Assembly (NCBI GenBank): GCA_028023455.1 | Contig: JAQFVV010000002.1 | Coordinates: 30,699,725-30,763,724, forward strand | Source of the DNA: Epiperipatus broadwayi | Taxonomy: Eukaryota; Onychophora; Udeonychophora; Euonychophora; Peripatidae | Length of the DNA: 64,000 nucleotides | Reading direction: 5' to 3' | Part shown: one piece after another, positions 34,061-46,314 of the stretch | How the letters are laid out: each line of letters opens with the position of its first letter | Numbering within the stretch: position 1 is the first letter of the stretch | Translations under genes and position numbers: made by a program | Notes under the pieces: generated by a model | Databases searched by the model: none | Told to the model about the DNA's origin: nothing | What the model saw: the letters and a program-made list of their open reading frames with translations, nothing else

Positions 34061-34800
34061 AGGGTAAAAGGCTAACAAGTTTGACTATGTGCCATCTGCA
34101 ATGGAGATACATTACCGGTTGATCTCATATCATACAGCCATCATTAAAAAAAAAGAGGCCCAAAGTCTCCACATCCATAGTAGCAACTGGCATGTTTTCA
34201 GCTGAACTGTTGGATAGCAAACTGAGAAGGAATATAACCTTTTACTCTTAGATTAAAAGCATATGAGTCAAAATCAAATTGTAATAAATTTAAAGTGGGT
34301 GAAAAGTTACAGGTTAGGGATTATATATATAAATTTTAGTGAGGAAGGAACAAGTTGTGGTACAATAGAAAGGATAATATACATAAGACATATTAATCAT
34401 CTTTGTAAGTTCGGGAAGTTATGAAAAATATAATTCCAATCCAAGTAGAGAAACATTAAAAGTATATAAAGATTTGAGAACTGGCAAAACTAAATCACAG
34501 AGATGTAAGCAGAAATGAAAAACTATATTCATGCAGCAGTCAATATAAATACTGAAGTAACTAAGATTACATGAAGCTCACCAAGCAACCTGCAGAGAAA
34601 GAGAATAAACAAGTCTGCCTAATTACTAAAAGCACTATTTATTAAGATAAATCATAAATACTCATTCTTTTCAGTGTGGTATGGATTTATTTATATTCAA
34701 TAGTAAGTTAAAAATATTTTTGGGATAATTACAATTATAGTTGGAAGATTTATGAATTATGTCAGACAATAATTGGTTTACTCTTCTATTTCTGATTCCA
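34061..34800. other. Tail of gypsy pol region and spacer
   Basis: AT-rich with no clear domain; possibly the 3' end of the decayed gypsy copy. Confidence 0.35.
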
Positions 34801-34801
34801 G

Positions 34802-34972
34802 AAAAGTGGAATATTGAATCAATAAGATCAGAGTGCAGACGTAAATTTGATATTCTTAAATATCCACCTTGTCCAAATCTTAATTTCACAAATCACCAGT
34901 TTCTGGTAGCTTCTGTTGGATTTGAGTTGGTACACAAGGAAGGGATAACAATTGGGGAGATATTTTTCTAAA
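34802..34972 (+). CDS. Exon-like ORF, unknown
   Basis: A pyrimidine-rich TCTTCTATTTCTGATTCCAG acceptor precedes an open stretch with KWNIESIRSECRRKFDILKY, PPCPNLNFTNHQFLVASVGF and ELVHKEG, ending in a stop. The composition is protein-like. I do not recognise a family, it is not a TDP1 segment known to me, and it could be a remnant of a mobile element. Confidence 0.25.
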
Positions 34973-37365
34973 ATGTGAAAACAAATGTAGGAACTTACAA
35001 GATCTTCCTAGCTTATATTGTGATTTGAATAAGCCTCTAAATAGATAAACTTAATTGTACGTAAAAAAATTTTATTCTTATATATTGGTATTATATTTCA
35101 TTTGGTATTTGATTTACAAAAATTAGTCAAATTAATTTCCGTTTTCCTAATCGAATAATTAATTATTTCATTTTGCAAACACCATTTATTTGTACTGTGG
35201 ATGAGTAATTGCGAAGCATAATGTCACTTCAGGCAGGACAAATAATATTAATTTTTTTTACCTATCACCACATCATTGTAAATGAATGACTTTTACATTT
35301 TTTATTTCCCAAATATTTTTAATTGTTTTGTGTGGGTGTATGGGTATGGAAATGCATATTTTGAAATGGTTGTGTTTGAGTCCAGCTGCAATCATGGCTA
35401 AAAGAAACATAACATCAATAATACATTTGAACTATTTATTAACATATGTATATAGGTATTTACATAAATGTATAAATATTGATTGGCTGATCAGCCTAGT
35501 TTGACTGAAATTGGTTGTCAGATTTTTGGAGACACCCAACAGAAGTTTTCAGGAATCTGTAAGGACTATACTGGTTTAGGTTTGGATAGTATGCGCAAAC
35601 ATTCAGGTTGTTGTTTCTAATGGTCTTGTCAATTTCATGATGATTCCATCTACTTCTTTATAATAACTAAAAATAAATCATACACATGTAACTATCTATG
35701 ACCTACAAATATGTATATGCATTTGCATATATGTCCAGTACTTGTTTACATCACCTCTGATTTCTTTTGCTTCTGTTGCCATTCTGGCTGGTAGTTCTTT
35801 TGAGATACTATGAGGATGTTTGCTCTAGGTTTAACCATCTCTTTATCATGTGTAGACAATGAGTTTCTATGTTCGCAGGACATTGGCTGCAGTTTTCATG
35901 TCACATTGCTAGTATTACTTTTTCTGCTGACTTTGCTGAGATGTACTGGTCCATGTCTGATTTAATCCATTAGCTTTCCATTAGATTAGCTTTGGATGAC
36001 CTATATGTATTCTGTGTTACTTCTGTTTATGTCTTTAATGATCCTATGCTGATTAACTCATCTAGTTATTGCTTGGCATTTATCGTTTCTTAGTGGATTT
36101 ATCTAACACTCAAACCTCAATGAAAACAATTGTTTGGCAGGATTACTTACTTTTATATTTTACTCTCTGTCTTTTAAGTTTTACATTCTAAATGAACAGT
36201 GAAGTTTACAAATATCCCTAAATAATTAGCTTTTACAATTTACATCCTTTGTTAATTAAAGTGAAAGTCTGAAACCTTCTCGCATGCACATTTAGAATGC
36301 TTATATGACAACCAATCAGATGTAATGATGACTGTATAGGGAGCTCTTAAGTCACAACCCAAGACAGAGATTTTATAAGAAAAAGGTGGTTCCACCTTTC
36401 TCTTTAACTTAATTTTATGTATAAGCCAGTCTGACGCATTTTGACTTGAGAGCGTAAAGCTTTAAACATCTTTACATTTAACTCACTGCGTATTATTTAT
36501 AAATCAACAATGCGAAATCTTTCGATTTACTACGAAGTAATGTTTCAGATTTATGAATTGACAGTAACATATGTTAATATATTTTTTTTATACATTATTG
36601 CATGCTGCAAGATAGAAATGAAAATAATTTAACCTTGGTAAAAAGAGGGTTGAGTCCCCTGTAGTAGCAGTAGAATATGTTAGGATGAGCTTTATTTTTA
36701 ATATTTTTAAGTCTTTTTATTTAAAAAATGAAAAATAATAACCATAATTTGTGAAAGGACATAAATGGATTAAAATATTGTTCTTTATAAAATGAAGAAA
36801 TCAGAGTTGTTGGAATTAAAAAATATCAAAAAATTATAAAATTATTAAAATTAATAATTAATCATGGTTTGTTTCCAAACAAATTCAAATCTATAAAGAC
36901 GCAATTTTCATCCGTTTCTTGTTTCTGTTTGTTTCTTGACTTTATTGTTGATGTTAATCAATAAACATGTAGTTAGTAATTGATGAAAATAGATAAGGTA
37001 AGTGTTGAAGGTGAACTGCTGGAAAGTGTCTAACAACATAGACAATTTTTTTATTTTATTTTCATGGACAGTTAGTTCTAAAGGACTGTGAGGAAGGATT
37101 TAGGTCAAAATGTGTGTTTGCTCACAGAGTGAAGTTAGTTTCCTACTGTCCATCATAAAGCTAATGTACAACAAGTTGTGTAATTGATAGCGAAAGTAAA
37201 ATAATTCAATTGTCCTAGCATGCAGCTTCATAGATGTGGAAGTTGTGAAGATGCAGTCCTAATCTGAAAGGAAAATGATGCTCATTATCATTGAAGAAAC
37301 GTTTATTTTGACCATAAAATGAAATTCATTGAAGACTTCCTCCAAAATTATACCTGTCGATAAAG
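34973..37365. other. Non-coding, nothing recognised
   Basis: AT-rich sequence. A 72-codon open frame at 35286-35504 is hydrophobic and has no domain. No repeat with a clear partner elsewhere in the window. Confidence 0.4.
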
Positions 37366-37700
37366 TATAAAGAAAGAAAATATACCGATGCTGGCTAGCT
37401 AAAATAAGGAAAACTAAATATTTTTTAATAGACCGAATTCTTCGCTTGCCAGCTAAAATAAGGAAAACCAATTGAATTATTTATTTACCAGCCAAAAATA
37501 ATAAGGAATGAGGATTATTAAATAAATGGTTATTCGACTACCAGCCAAAAGTAAGAAAATCTAAGGGATTATTAAATCAACTTTTTCTTTGTTGAAATAA
37601 GGAAAAATGTGGATAATAGATAATAGGGATGGCCAGACTTTCACACCACCCCCTCTCCCTCTATCTAATAACACTGATCACACAGACAGGTATATAAAAG
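37366..37700. repeat. Short degenerate tandem repeat and family B fragment
   Basis: Four units of roughly 55-70 bp share CCAGCTAAAATAAGGAAAA or CCAGCCAAAA.TAA variants (37388-37610). 37633-37690 (CAGACTTTCACACCACCCCC, ACTGATCACACAGACAGG) resembles the outer end of the family B arm. Confidence 0.6.
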
Positions 37701-38615
37701 GTGTTTCAGTGATAATCAGATTTAATTGTTTATCAACAGCCTGGATAATAAGTAAGACTGATTTATATATAGGTCACATATGACAAACTTTTTTCAATAT
37801 TACATTCTCATGAACTAATATATTATTTACTTATTTTTACCATTATATTTCATACTAGTCCTGATTTATCCTGAAAATGTATTATATGTTTATATATTAA
37901 GGGTAAAATTATCTATGTATTATGCAATTTTTAGGTTGATTATAATTTTTTTTTTTGTTATGTGTGTGATAACATTGGTCATGCATAGAAAATAACAGAA
38001 ATATTTTAATTTATGCTAATGAGTAGAAATTTAAATGGAAGTTAATAAAAATCGTTACATTGTAGAAATGATTTAAATGCCTTATCGATGGTTGTACTCT
38101 CCATTTTTTTTAGAGTCTTTTATTTGAGAGAGTGTGTCAATGCATTATATTATTGTTTCTGTTTAGAATAAAATGTTAAATTTTAAAGTTTAGCCTATGT
38201 GTAATTCTTATTTCTACATTTTATCAAATTAAGCAAATGGTCAAACCAAATATTTGAGCAATATAATATCACGATTGAGTTTTTTGTACCACAAGCTACT
38301 ACTCAGTTCTAGAGATAACTATTTAAGAGATGAAGATTTGAATCCTGGTTCTTGGTGGTATGATGATAGGTATTGGTTAATGGTACCATCTTAAATAAAA
38401 ATGTCCAGTGATCTCAGGTCTCTTAGATCATAAACTCCTTATATATAATTAGATTGCTTTGCATATATAATAGAGGCATACAAACTAGGATGAGTAGCAA
38501 ATGTTATATAACAAATGCAAAGACATACAATGGACACTAGTATGGCAAATTTGCCATATAAAATTTGATTATCAATTTAGTTTATATCAAAATTTTATAC
38601 ATGTTTTGTTTTTAA
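37701..38615. other. Non-coding spacer
   Basis: AT-rich. A B-box-like GATTTGAATCCTGG at 38336-38349 has no matching A box, so no SINE is called. Confidence 0.4.
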
Positions 38616-38623
38616 ATATTGTC

Positions 38624-39818
38624 GGTTGTTTTCTCTTAGCATGTTGAAACCGCTTGAGGGCGTAATTTCTATGTAAACAAATAGAATTATAATGTTACCG
38701 GGCCGTTGTTCTTTTTTTTTTTTCAACTTTATAGTGCTTTTTTTGATTTACAGTAAAATCATAAATAATGAAATTTATCTAAAATAAATAAAAAATAAAT
38801 TAGATAAACCTTTTTTTTTAATTTTTATTTTTCTAAAATGAAATTTGTAATTTTACCAAGAATAAAAATAAATAAAAACAATATCGTGGCAATGCAAATC
38901 AAATTTTAACATGAAGAAAAATAAATAATTTCTCCAATACAAAAACATTGTGGCCACGCAAATAAAATTGTTAATTTTAACAAGAATAAAAAGAAATAAT
39001 TTTTCCAAAATAACATCGTGGCCACGCAAATATAATTTGTAATTTCAATAAGAATAAAAAGAATTTGTTCAAAACAACATCACTGTTAAAAATAAAGCCA
39101 TTATTTTTGATTGGTCTCGCAATTTATCTCACGCAAATGTGAATTTTGGTGTGATTTCGTAAAAATCACACTTACACCTCTCCTTTGACAATTGATTAAA
39201 GTGTCATCCTTGTCTAGAGAAGTGGGGCAAAGTTTCCACAATTTTTATTACCTCATACTACATCATTGGATTTGGAAAATAATGACTTGGGCATGCGAAT
39301 TTGAAGACTTTTGACAGTCCCAGTTACATACGCCCTCACAAAATACCGTAGCGAAATTTAAAATGGGATTGTTCGTAGAAACTGCGCAACACAAAGTTCA
39401 CTGTAAGCGGCAGCGGCTGCTATGGCAGAATAAATCATCCTACTTCTGTGCTGTATATAGCTGTATCCAAAATGTTAATAATGGGATTGTTCGTATAAAC
39501 TGCGGCAGAATAATACATCCTATTTCTATTTCTGTGCTGTAGCATAGAAATAGATACCGTAGCTAAATTTAAAATGGGATTGTTCAAATAAATTGCGTAA
39601 CACAAAGTTTACCATAAGTGGCAGCATCCTCTGTGGTAGAATAAACATCCTTTTTCTGCACTGTAGCATAGAAGTAGGTGCCACAGACAAGTAAACAGAG
39701 TTTCTATGCTTAACCAGAATATTATATAGTGGCGCGGCCACTTAAATGGCATATTTCTGTGCATTTGCATAGAAATTAATGCCCTCAAGTGATTTCAACA
39801 CGCTAAGAGAAAACAACC
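38624..39818. mobile_element. 1.2-kb non-coding TIR element with 8-bp target duplication
   Basis: The exact direct repeat ATATTGTC (38616-38623, 39819-39826) brackets ends that are inverted copies: GGTTGTTTTCTCTTAGCATG at 38624, its near-complement ending AAAACAACC at 39818, homology continuing about 70 bp (CTTGAGGGC.TAATTTCTATG). The interior has two tandem arrays: about 80-bp units with CGTGGCCACGCAAATA (38815-39080) and three degenerate units with AAAATGGGATTGTTCGTA (39330-39670). No transposase is present. An 8-bp duplication suggests hAT, P or Merlin ancestry. Confidence 0.9.
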
Positions 39819-39826
39819 ATATTGTC

Positions 39827-41520
39827 CTATATGCATATACTGTAATAATTTTAATCAAGAGCCTTAAAACTTGAATAGAAAATCTGATTAATATTGACCT
39901 CAAAAACAATAGAAATCTAAGTCCTAAAATTTAGTACAATGGAACTGCAATATGAGCTGTATTTGTTCTAAGTTTTCCTCACATTTTATATCATACATGA
40001 CAGACAGCTCATATTGATTAATAAGCTATAATTCCTATAGAATACATATTTTACAGAACTGCAAGTAGCCAGTACCTTTTAACATGTACAAATGTATATC
40101 AGGCACTTTTTTATGTATATAGTTTGTATATTGAAACAGACAGTCGAAGACCGATCTTGTTTCATGTGTTTAAGTCGGTATGACCTATTCGCCCGATGGG
40201 TTTTTCCATTTCAAGTCACAAAAATTGAGCTATATATATATTTTATGTTTTGTAAATAAATATGTAAAGATTCCGTGCATAAATGTCACAAATCATGAAA
40301 TAATATTCGTGTGTGCGTGGTTTGTGAATTTTATCAGCTAATTTAAAAGTTTCATTGCGGGTGTTTTGCTTAAATTTTAGCCTTTTAGAATTATACAAAG
40401 TCGTTTAAAAATCTGTCAAAGTCCTTCCTTTGACCAGTGTTTTTAATTAAAATCTGTATTGTACAAATGTATAGAGTAATTGAGTTGTATTCGAAATTAG
40501 ATAAGGATTTATATTTGTAATTCTTTGTCAATTTAAAATTGCTATTAAAGTTAAAGTAGCTAAAACGGAACAATGGAAATGGATAATTGATATTGTATGG
40601 TCAAGTGGATTGCTGAAGGCTAGAGAAAAGTAGGCGGAGCCTAAAACAAAAACAGACAGAAAGGTCAACCGCCACTAAAAAACTAACATTCTAACTTTTG
40701 ACAGGCGAGAGTAGATCGTCTCAAAACAGCACAGCAGTTGCTAGAGAAATCGCTACAACTTTTGTTAAGAAGTCCACCAGTAAACCGTAATGTCGATGGG
40801 CTAAGTGCCAGGAGCTGATCTCTGTCCTGCCAATTTGAATCTTCGTGCCGCTGACTGATCATGTTTTATGTGCTTCACAATTTCCAGCTTCCAATCTCCA
40901 AATTGACTATGCCTTCCAAGTAAATTTCAAATGCGCGCCTACGTTCGTCAGAAATACCATCGTGAGAAGCCAAGCCGGATGAAGAAAGAAGGGTAACTGT
41001 GTTACATGAACTTTTAACTTCCTCCTGAGCTTAATGTTATAAGTTAATCTGTCAATCAAATGAATCACATGTAAGTTTTGTTTCGTTTATAATGCTACTG
41101 TTTCAAACCTGTCAGTAAATTTTCTTTTCTCCTTTTCCTCTGCTCTAGTCTTTAGAAAATAGTTTATGAATATTGTATCTACTAATAATAATTCAAATGA
41201 AGACATTTATATTTTTTTTTCTTTTATTACTTATGCTATAAACAAACGATGCCAATAGAATATTTCCCAACTCTGTTTAAAGCTAGTTTATAATATTGAT
41301 TATAGTTATTTTAAAAGGAAGTTCGATTAAATTAAAGATTATTTCATATATTGAGTTGGCAGATATTAAATCACTTTATTATGTTTTTTTTTTAGTTTTG
41401 TCATTCTATTGTAACTGATACTTCAATCTTAAATATGTAAAAGGGTTTTAAGTTATTATCTTGGTTTCATACATGAAATGAGAAATAGTTTTCAGTGTAT
41501 AATTTGTTATAATCGCTACC
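39827..41520. other. Non-coding; GC-richer stretch 40620-41000
   Basis: 40620-41000 has higher GC and CpG than its surroundings and ends AAGAAGGGTAACTG, which could be an exon/donor boundary of an untranslated first exon. No coding frame is convincing. The rest is AT-rich. Confidence 0.3.
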
Positions 41521-41950
41521 GCCTGAACAACCTGGGGGGGTTAGGGGTTTCAGAGTAAACTTAATTAATTATTGCTTTCGCGGTCAGTTTGATTCCGCCA
41601 TGTTTTATTGGAATAGTTATATCAGCCTGTTGCGCAGAAATAGACGAATTGATTACCCAGGTTTGGTATAATTCCTTTTCAAATCCACTTCAAGCACTCG
41701 TCCTCGATGACTGTGGCAATGCCTTCCCTTCGCCGAAGTTATCGTCTCGCCATACTACCATATGGGGAAGAAAGCAATTCTTTCCCAGGTTATCTCTTGG
41801 ATCACCGGGTTTCGAAATGATCCCGGCTGGTTGTAGTGTCCCGGAGCTACTTGGGGGCATTAAGCCTTGTCAAAGTACAAGCCGCCCGTATTCCGTTGAT
41901 GCACCGCAAGTGATTACTGTAGGGCTCTTCAATCTAGGCAACCACTAGTA
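41521..41950. other. GC-rich island with a 119-codon ORF, origin unclear
   Basis: About 430 bp of distinctly higher GC than the surrounding 40 kb. Plus strand 41589-41948 is open from ATG to TAG (MIPPCFIGIVISACC..., ...LFNLGNH). The minus strand also gives long, plausible peptides (SPTVITCGASTEYGRLVL, LPHMVVWRDDNFGEGKALPQ, LYQTWVINSSISAQQADI) with only two stops, so the true coding strand, if any, is unclear. I do not recognise either product. A DNA insert, a decayed gene or assembly contamination are all possible, given the adapter match 300 bp away. Confidence 0.4.
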
Positions 41951-42244
41951 CATCAATCTTAGATATCATAGTTATACGAAACCACCCTCCAACTATTCGT
42001 ACACGCAACGGTTCGAATCTATTCGAAAAAATAACTTAATAAAAATCGTAGATAAATATTGTCAATGCTCAAATGCTCTGATTCCCTTAGCCACCGTCAA
42101 TCATTTCACTAACAAATATTGGTATGAGTTTGTTTACCAGGTAAAATGATTACTAAAGACTAGTAGCTAATTATAATAGAATATTTATGGAAATCTTACC
42201 GTACTTTTGAATACTATATTTTTATGCTTTCTATTTGCTATTAA

Positions 42245-42260
42245 AGATCGGAAGAGCGTC
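42245..42260 (+). other. 16-base match to Illumina adapter
   Basis: AGATCGGAAGAGCGTC is identical to the start of the common Illumina TruSeq adapter, then diverges. Chance occurrence of a given 16-mer in 64 kb is very unlikely. It probably marks an untrimmed read end or a join in the assembly. Confidence 0.75.
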
Positions 42261-43105
42261 TAATTTTGTGTCTTCCACCTCATTACTCTCGAAGTCTATT
42301 TAGTCACATACTGTCTGTATTGACAACTTAAATATATACATTACATTAATGACCGTACCGATATCCAGAGTATAATAGATCTATATATAAAACTGTAAGT
42401 AATTTAGTCTGTGTTCTGAGTTGAGCTAGTAAAGGGATAACCCCATGCTGTTATAAAGTCATCATCGGTTGGTCATACCGGGGTTTGGGTTTGAATTTCG
42501 TTGGCGTTTTGGAATTTATTCTTAAACGTGGACTGGGTTTTATACCGGTTTGTATATATAAATTAAGATTATAATATAAACAAAATTAAAAAAAGAGTAA
42601 TGTAGTTATTAATAATGAAGTGAGGGAACACATTTACCTATATATTTAGTATAATTTTTCATTGACTCGCATTTACTCAAAAAATAAAAATTGTAACAAA
42701 CTGAGCATTTCATAATTTTATTTTACTTTTAAAATAAAATGAACAGCAAAATGCTAAACTTTTATCACAATTAAATACAGTCTAGATGATATTGTTTTTT
42801 TCAATAACTTTTTTCCCTACAACAACACTAAGGCTCTCTAGTTGTCATGCTTTTAACTCCATATTGACTTCAGAATTTATAAAGTTACCTTTATTTTCCA
42901 TTATGCATTTAAAATTCACAATTAGACTCAAATATTAAGCTTTCTGACACAATTGGAAAAACACTTTACATTTTTTTTCCCGCCACTACTAAAATTACTA
43001 GCTTTCATTTTAGTGCTTAAAAAAAATATTAAAATTTCATAAAACTTTTAACTCTATGCTTAGAAAGCATTTTATTGCACAAAATATGCCATCAGGAAAG
43101 AATAA
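42261..43105. other. Non-coding spacer
   Basis: AT-rich; no gene or repeat recognised. Confidence 0.4.
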
Positions 43106-43109
43106 AAAA

Positions 43110-43290
43110 GAAAGAAATCACCAAAACATCTTATGATGAAAACCACAAACTAGAAAGTAGTCTAGGGATATTGGATGAGTAGGCATTAGATAGGATTTTA
43201 TACACAAACCTTTTTGTATTCATTGTCTATTAAGGCTTACACTGGGTCGCATTGCCATATGAAGAGTTTGATTGCAAATCATAAAATTTA
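43110..43290 (+). repeat. Family A ribozyme repeat, single-arm decayed copy
   Basis: CTTATGATGAAAACCACAAA, CTAGAAAGTAGTC, then GGATATTGGATGAGTAGGC and the arm ending CCATATGAAGAGTTT. The core is damaged (CTTATGA for CTGATGA, AGAAAG for GAAAC). Confidence 0.65.
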
Positions 43291-44699
43291 TGTATTTTCA
43301 CTGTATGTTGGATAAATGTTATTAATAGATGTGATTACATATGGCTATTGCTATATCGTAAAATTTATTATGAATTTTAATGTTTTTATTTACATATTTT
43401 TCTTTATTTATATTTTTTGGATAACAATTTAAGTAGTATATATTGATATTCCATTTTCACTATAATTGATTTAATTTGCCTATTTTTTTTATTTGAGCAG
43501 TAAAATGTACATATTTTTGCTTAAAAATGATTGTTTAGGTGCATATACTTTAATAATTTCACCCATAAACCATAAAAACTTTATTTAAAATTTGAAAATG
43601 ATTCATATATAAAATCAAAATGAACGTTTGGCAAATTTAGGTGCTAAAATTTAAATCAATTTGTTTTATGTAACTTTTTCATCTTTAATAACAAAAAAAG
43701 AGATGTACATATTTTTTATTTAAAAATGTAACAATAATTTTAACCATGATATAATTATAAAGGTCAATGTTAAAATCTGATTAACCTGATAACTTTCAGA
43801 TTCATTAGAAAATATGCTTTTTTATTTCGGAAAAAGCATGGTAGTTCTGCGACTTTACATTGCTGTTTTAATTAAAAAAAAATATGAAGAGATCAGTATG
43901 TTATCATCAGTTGTGTGTTTAGATCTAAGACATTCCTTTATTATCTATGACAGAAAAATCACCCAGAAGAGATTTCATGAAAGTTTTTGCAATAAAAGAA
44001 GTATGAATTTTTTTGCTTGTTCATAAAATTTTTTGATTATTTTTCCACACTAATTTGTTGATTACTATTTAAACAAAAAATACATATATACATTTTTAAT
44101 TTATTCATTTTTTTAATATTTTTAGAAATGGAAGTTAATAAACTTGACCGTAATATAAAGATAACCTCGGTGTCTATTATGCCATTATCTTTCAGAATTG
44201 ATCATGGTGTTAAATTTTTTTTCAAACATTATAGTTATTATAAAGCAAATATCAGATTATAAAGTAGAATTTGATAGATTTTTATAAATCTGTTTTTATT
44301 CCTTCAGGTTTAAAAAATATAAATAGAAATACTTTGGTCATTTTCTGAAAAAGTGGTTACACTGAATTAGTTGATGTTTATGGTACGTTGTTCTGATTTA
44401 CAAGTCAGTTTTTAGATACTTAAATGGTTAAATGTGATTTTTAAGATTATTATTCATTTATAAAATTAAATTAAAAAGGAATCAAGTCCATATTATTGAA
44501 TTTTAGTATAAAATAAATATTTTATTCAGTAGTGGAAAGTTGAGCATTTTGGAAAACTCTCACCAGGTGGAGCAAAAGAAAATGTCAGATTTCATGCTTT
44601 GTGTGACTGCTTTGTTGTGCTCATGTGGCTGATTTGTTTCACAAGATAAATTAACGTTTATATATTTTTAATATCATTTAAAAAATTTTTGTTACTGCA
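43291..44699. other. Non-coding, AT-rich
   Basis: Very AT-rich, with recurring AAAATTT/ATTAAAAT text. A 70-codon open frame at 43814-44026 shows no domain. It may include the LINE 5' region toward the right. Confidence 0.35.
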
Positions 44700-45149
44700 G
44701 ATTATTTGCTTAGTGTATGGGAGTGAAAAGAAAATTTGTAGTGCAGGGAGATAGATTTTATTGGATTTGAAAAGATCGGGAAAAATATTGGTAACGTTTG
44801 GGAAGTGATTCGATACACCATTTTAAATATAAAAGGAAAGAATATTTTTTTGTCTGTATGTGTTTACTAGAAGGTGGTTTTAAAACTAAGTCATACATAA
44901 GATTAGTTGGATTTTTATAGGTTTGCTATTAAAAAAAATTCAATTTAAGAAAGAGTGATTTATCTGAAAAAGAGGATAACGTTAGGAAGCATATCTTTAT
45001 TGATTGCCATAAAAAAAAGTTTTTTTCCCCCTTTTGTATAAAGAGGTTTGAAGAGTAGTAGAAAAATCATAAATTTAAATATAGAGTAGGAGAATTGAAC
45101 AATAAGGAAGTATGGATTGCATTTGTATCCCATAAGTTATACATAATGG

Positions 45150-46099
45150 TCAGAAGGAAATTAGACATGCTGTGGTAGAATGTATTGTATAATGATAAAG
45201 TTTTTCATTTGAAATGTTTAAATAAAACTAGGAAGAATGTAACAGGGGTATGGTTATGTACATCATGTATAAATGTGATAAAAGAGGTGGAAAAATTGTT
45301 TCTAAGTTTAGATAGTTTAAAGAAAAAGTCAGGAGAAATGAAGGAAAATGTAATTAAGGAAGATAGAATAGAATTTGTATTTAGTGGAGTGACAAGAGAT
45401 ATGGATGACAAAACAAATAGTGCAATGAAGATAGTTAAGTAAGATAGAGGAAGACATAAAAGATGTACAAATAAAATTAAATTCGTTAGAGATGAAGTGT
45501 GAGCGGATCAAGGAATTAATGAATAGAAATGATGAGGAAGAACTGGGTAAGGAAGTCTAGAAGGTGGAAAAGACTGTTACAGATTAAGTAGGAAAAGTAA
45601 GCTATGAGACAGTATTGATAGGAGACTCGCTAATTAGAGGATGTTGGGATGCAATTGCAAGAGAAAATAGAAATAGGTATGTAAGAATATGTTTGCCTGC
45701 AGCTAGAATTAATGATGTTAGAGATAAGATAAAGAAACAAGAGAGTAGAGATGTTTATGTTATGGTAGGGACAAATAATTTGTCAGAGCCATTGGAGAGA
45801 GTAATGGATGAGTACAAAACATTGATTAGTAATTCCAATAAAATTAAAGGAAAAGTAGGAATAGTTGGATTACTACCAAGATTCAACAATTGGTATGTGA
45901 TAGATTGGGCATGTTTTATAAATGAGAATGAGAGAAAAAATTATGTGGGAGAAATAATGTTATGTTTGTAGATGTGTGGGATTTTTTTATTAGTAAGAGG
46001 GAGTTATATAATAAAGATGGATTGCACTTAACAAAACATGAAAGTGAAGCATTAGGAAGTTTGATTTATAAAAAATATTATAGCTCTGGAAACTTATAA
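45150..46099 (+). pseudogene. LINE ORF1: PHD-like finger and SGNH/GDSL esterase
   Basis: 45185-45442 encodes YNDKVFHLKCLNKTRKN then WLCTSC, the second half of a PHD-type zinc finger (H-x2-C ... W-x-C-x2-C), followed by a Lys/Glu-rich coiled-coil stretch. After a shift, 45600-45971 has VLIGDSLIRGCWDA (SGNH block I with the catalytic Ser) and VYVMVGTNNLSEP (block III, GxN). In another frame 45965-46095 has DVWDFF and DGLHLTKHESEALG (block V, Asp-x2-His). All three catalytic blocks are therefore visible but spread over frames. This ORF1 type is known in the CR1 group of LINEs, where the esterase is thought to help membrane or RNP association. Confidence 0.75.
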
Positions 46100-46314
46100 A
46101 GGCAATAGGGTTTTTAAATTACAGTATTATCAAAAAGAAGAAGAATGGATTCACATAAGAAATAAATATAAGGTTGCTGATTTAGATATAAATGCAGAAG
46201 TCAAGAGGGAATGGGTTTGTAAAATTAATGATAAACAAGGTAATTACAAATGTAATAGAGAAGAAAGAGTCAAAAGAATTTATAAAAGGGTAGTAAGAAA
46301 AGAAGAAATTGTTA

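Noticed and set aside
34802-34972. Next TDP1 exon
   Set aside because: Peptide lacks the W-x-GQFSS-GSLG block expected after the 25131-25209 exon.
35470-35515. GGCTGATCAGCC palindrome with GAAATTGG downstream as a hammerhead
   Set aside because: CTGATCA does not fit CUGANGA and the helices do not form.
42459-42490. CCGATGATGAC on the minus strand as another hammerhead
   Set aside because: No GAAA box or stem II follows.
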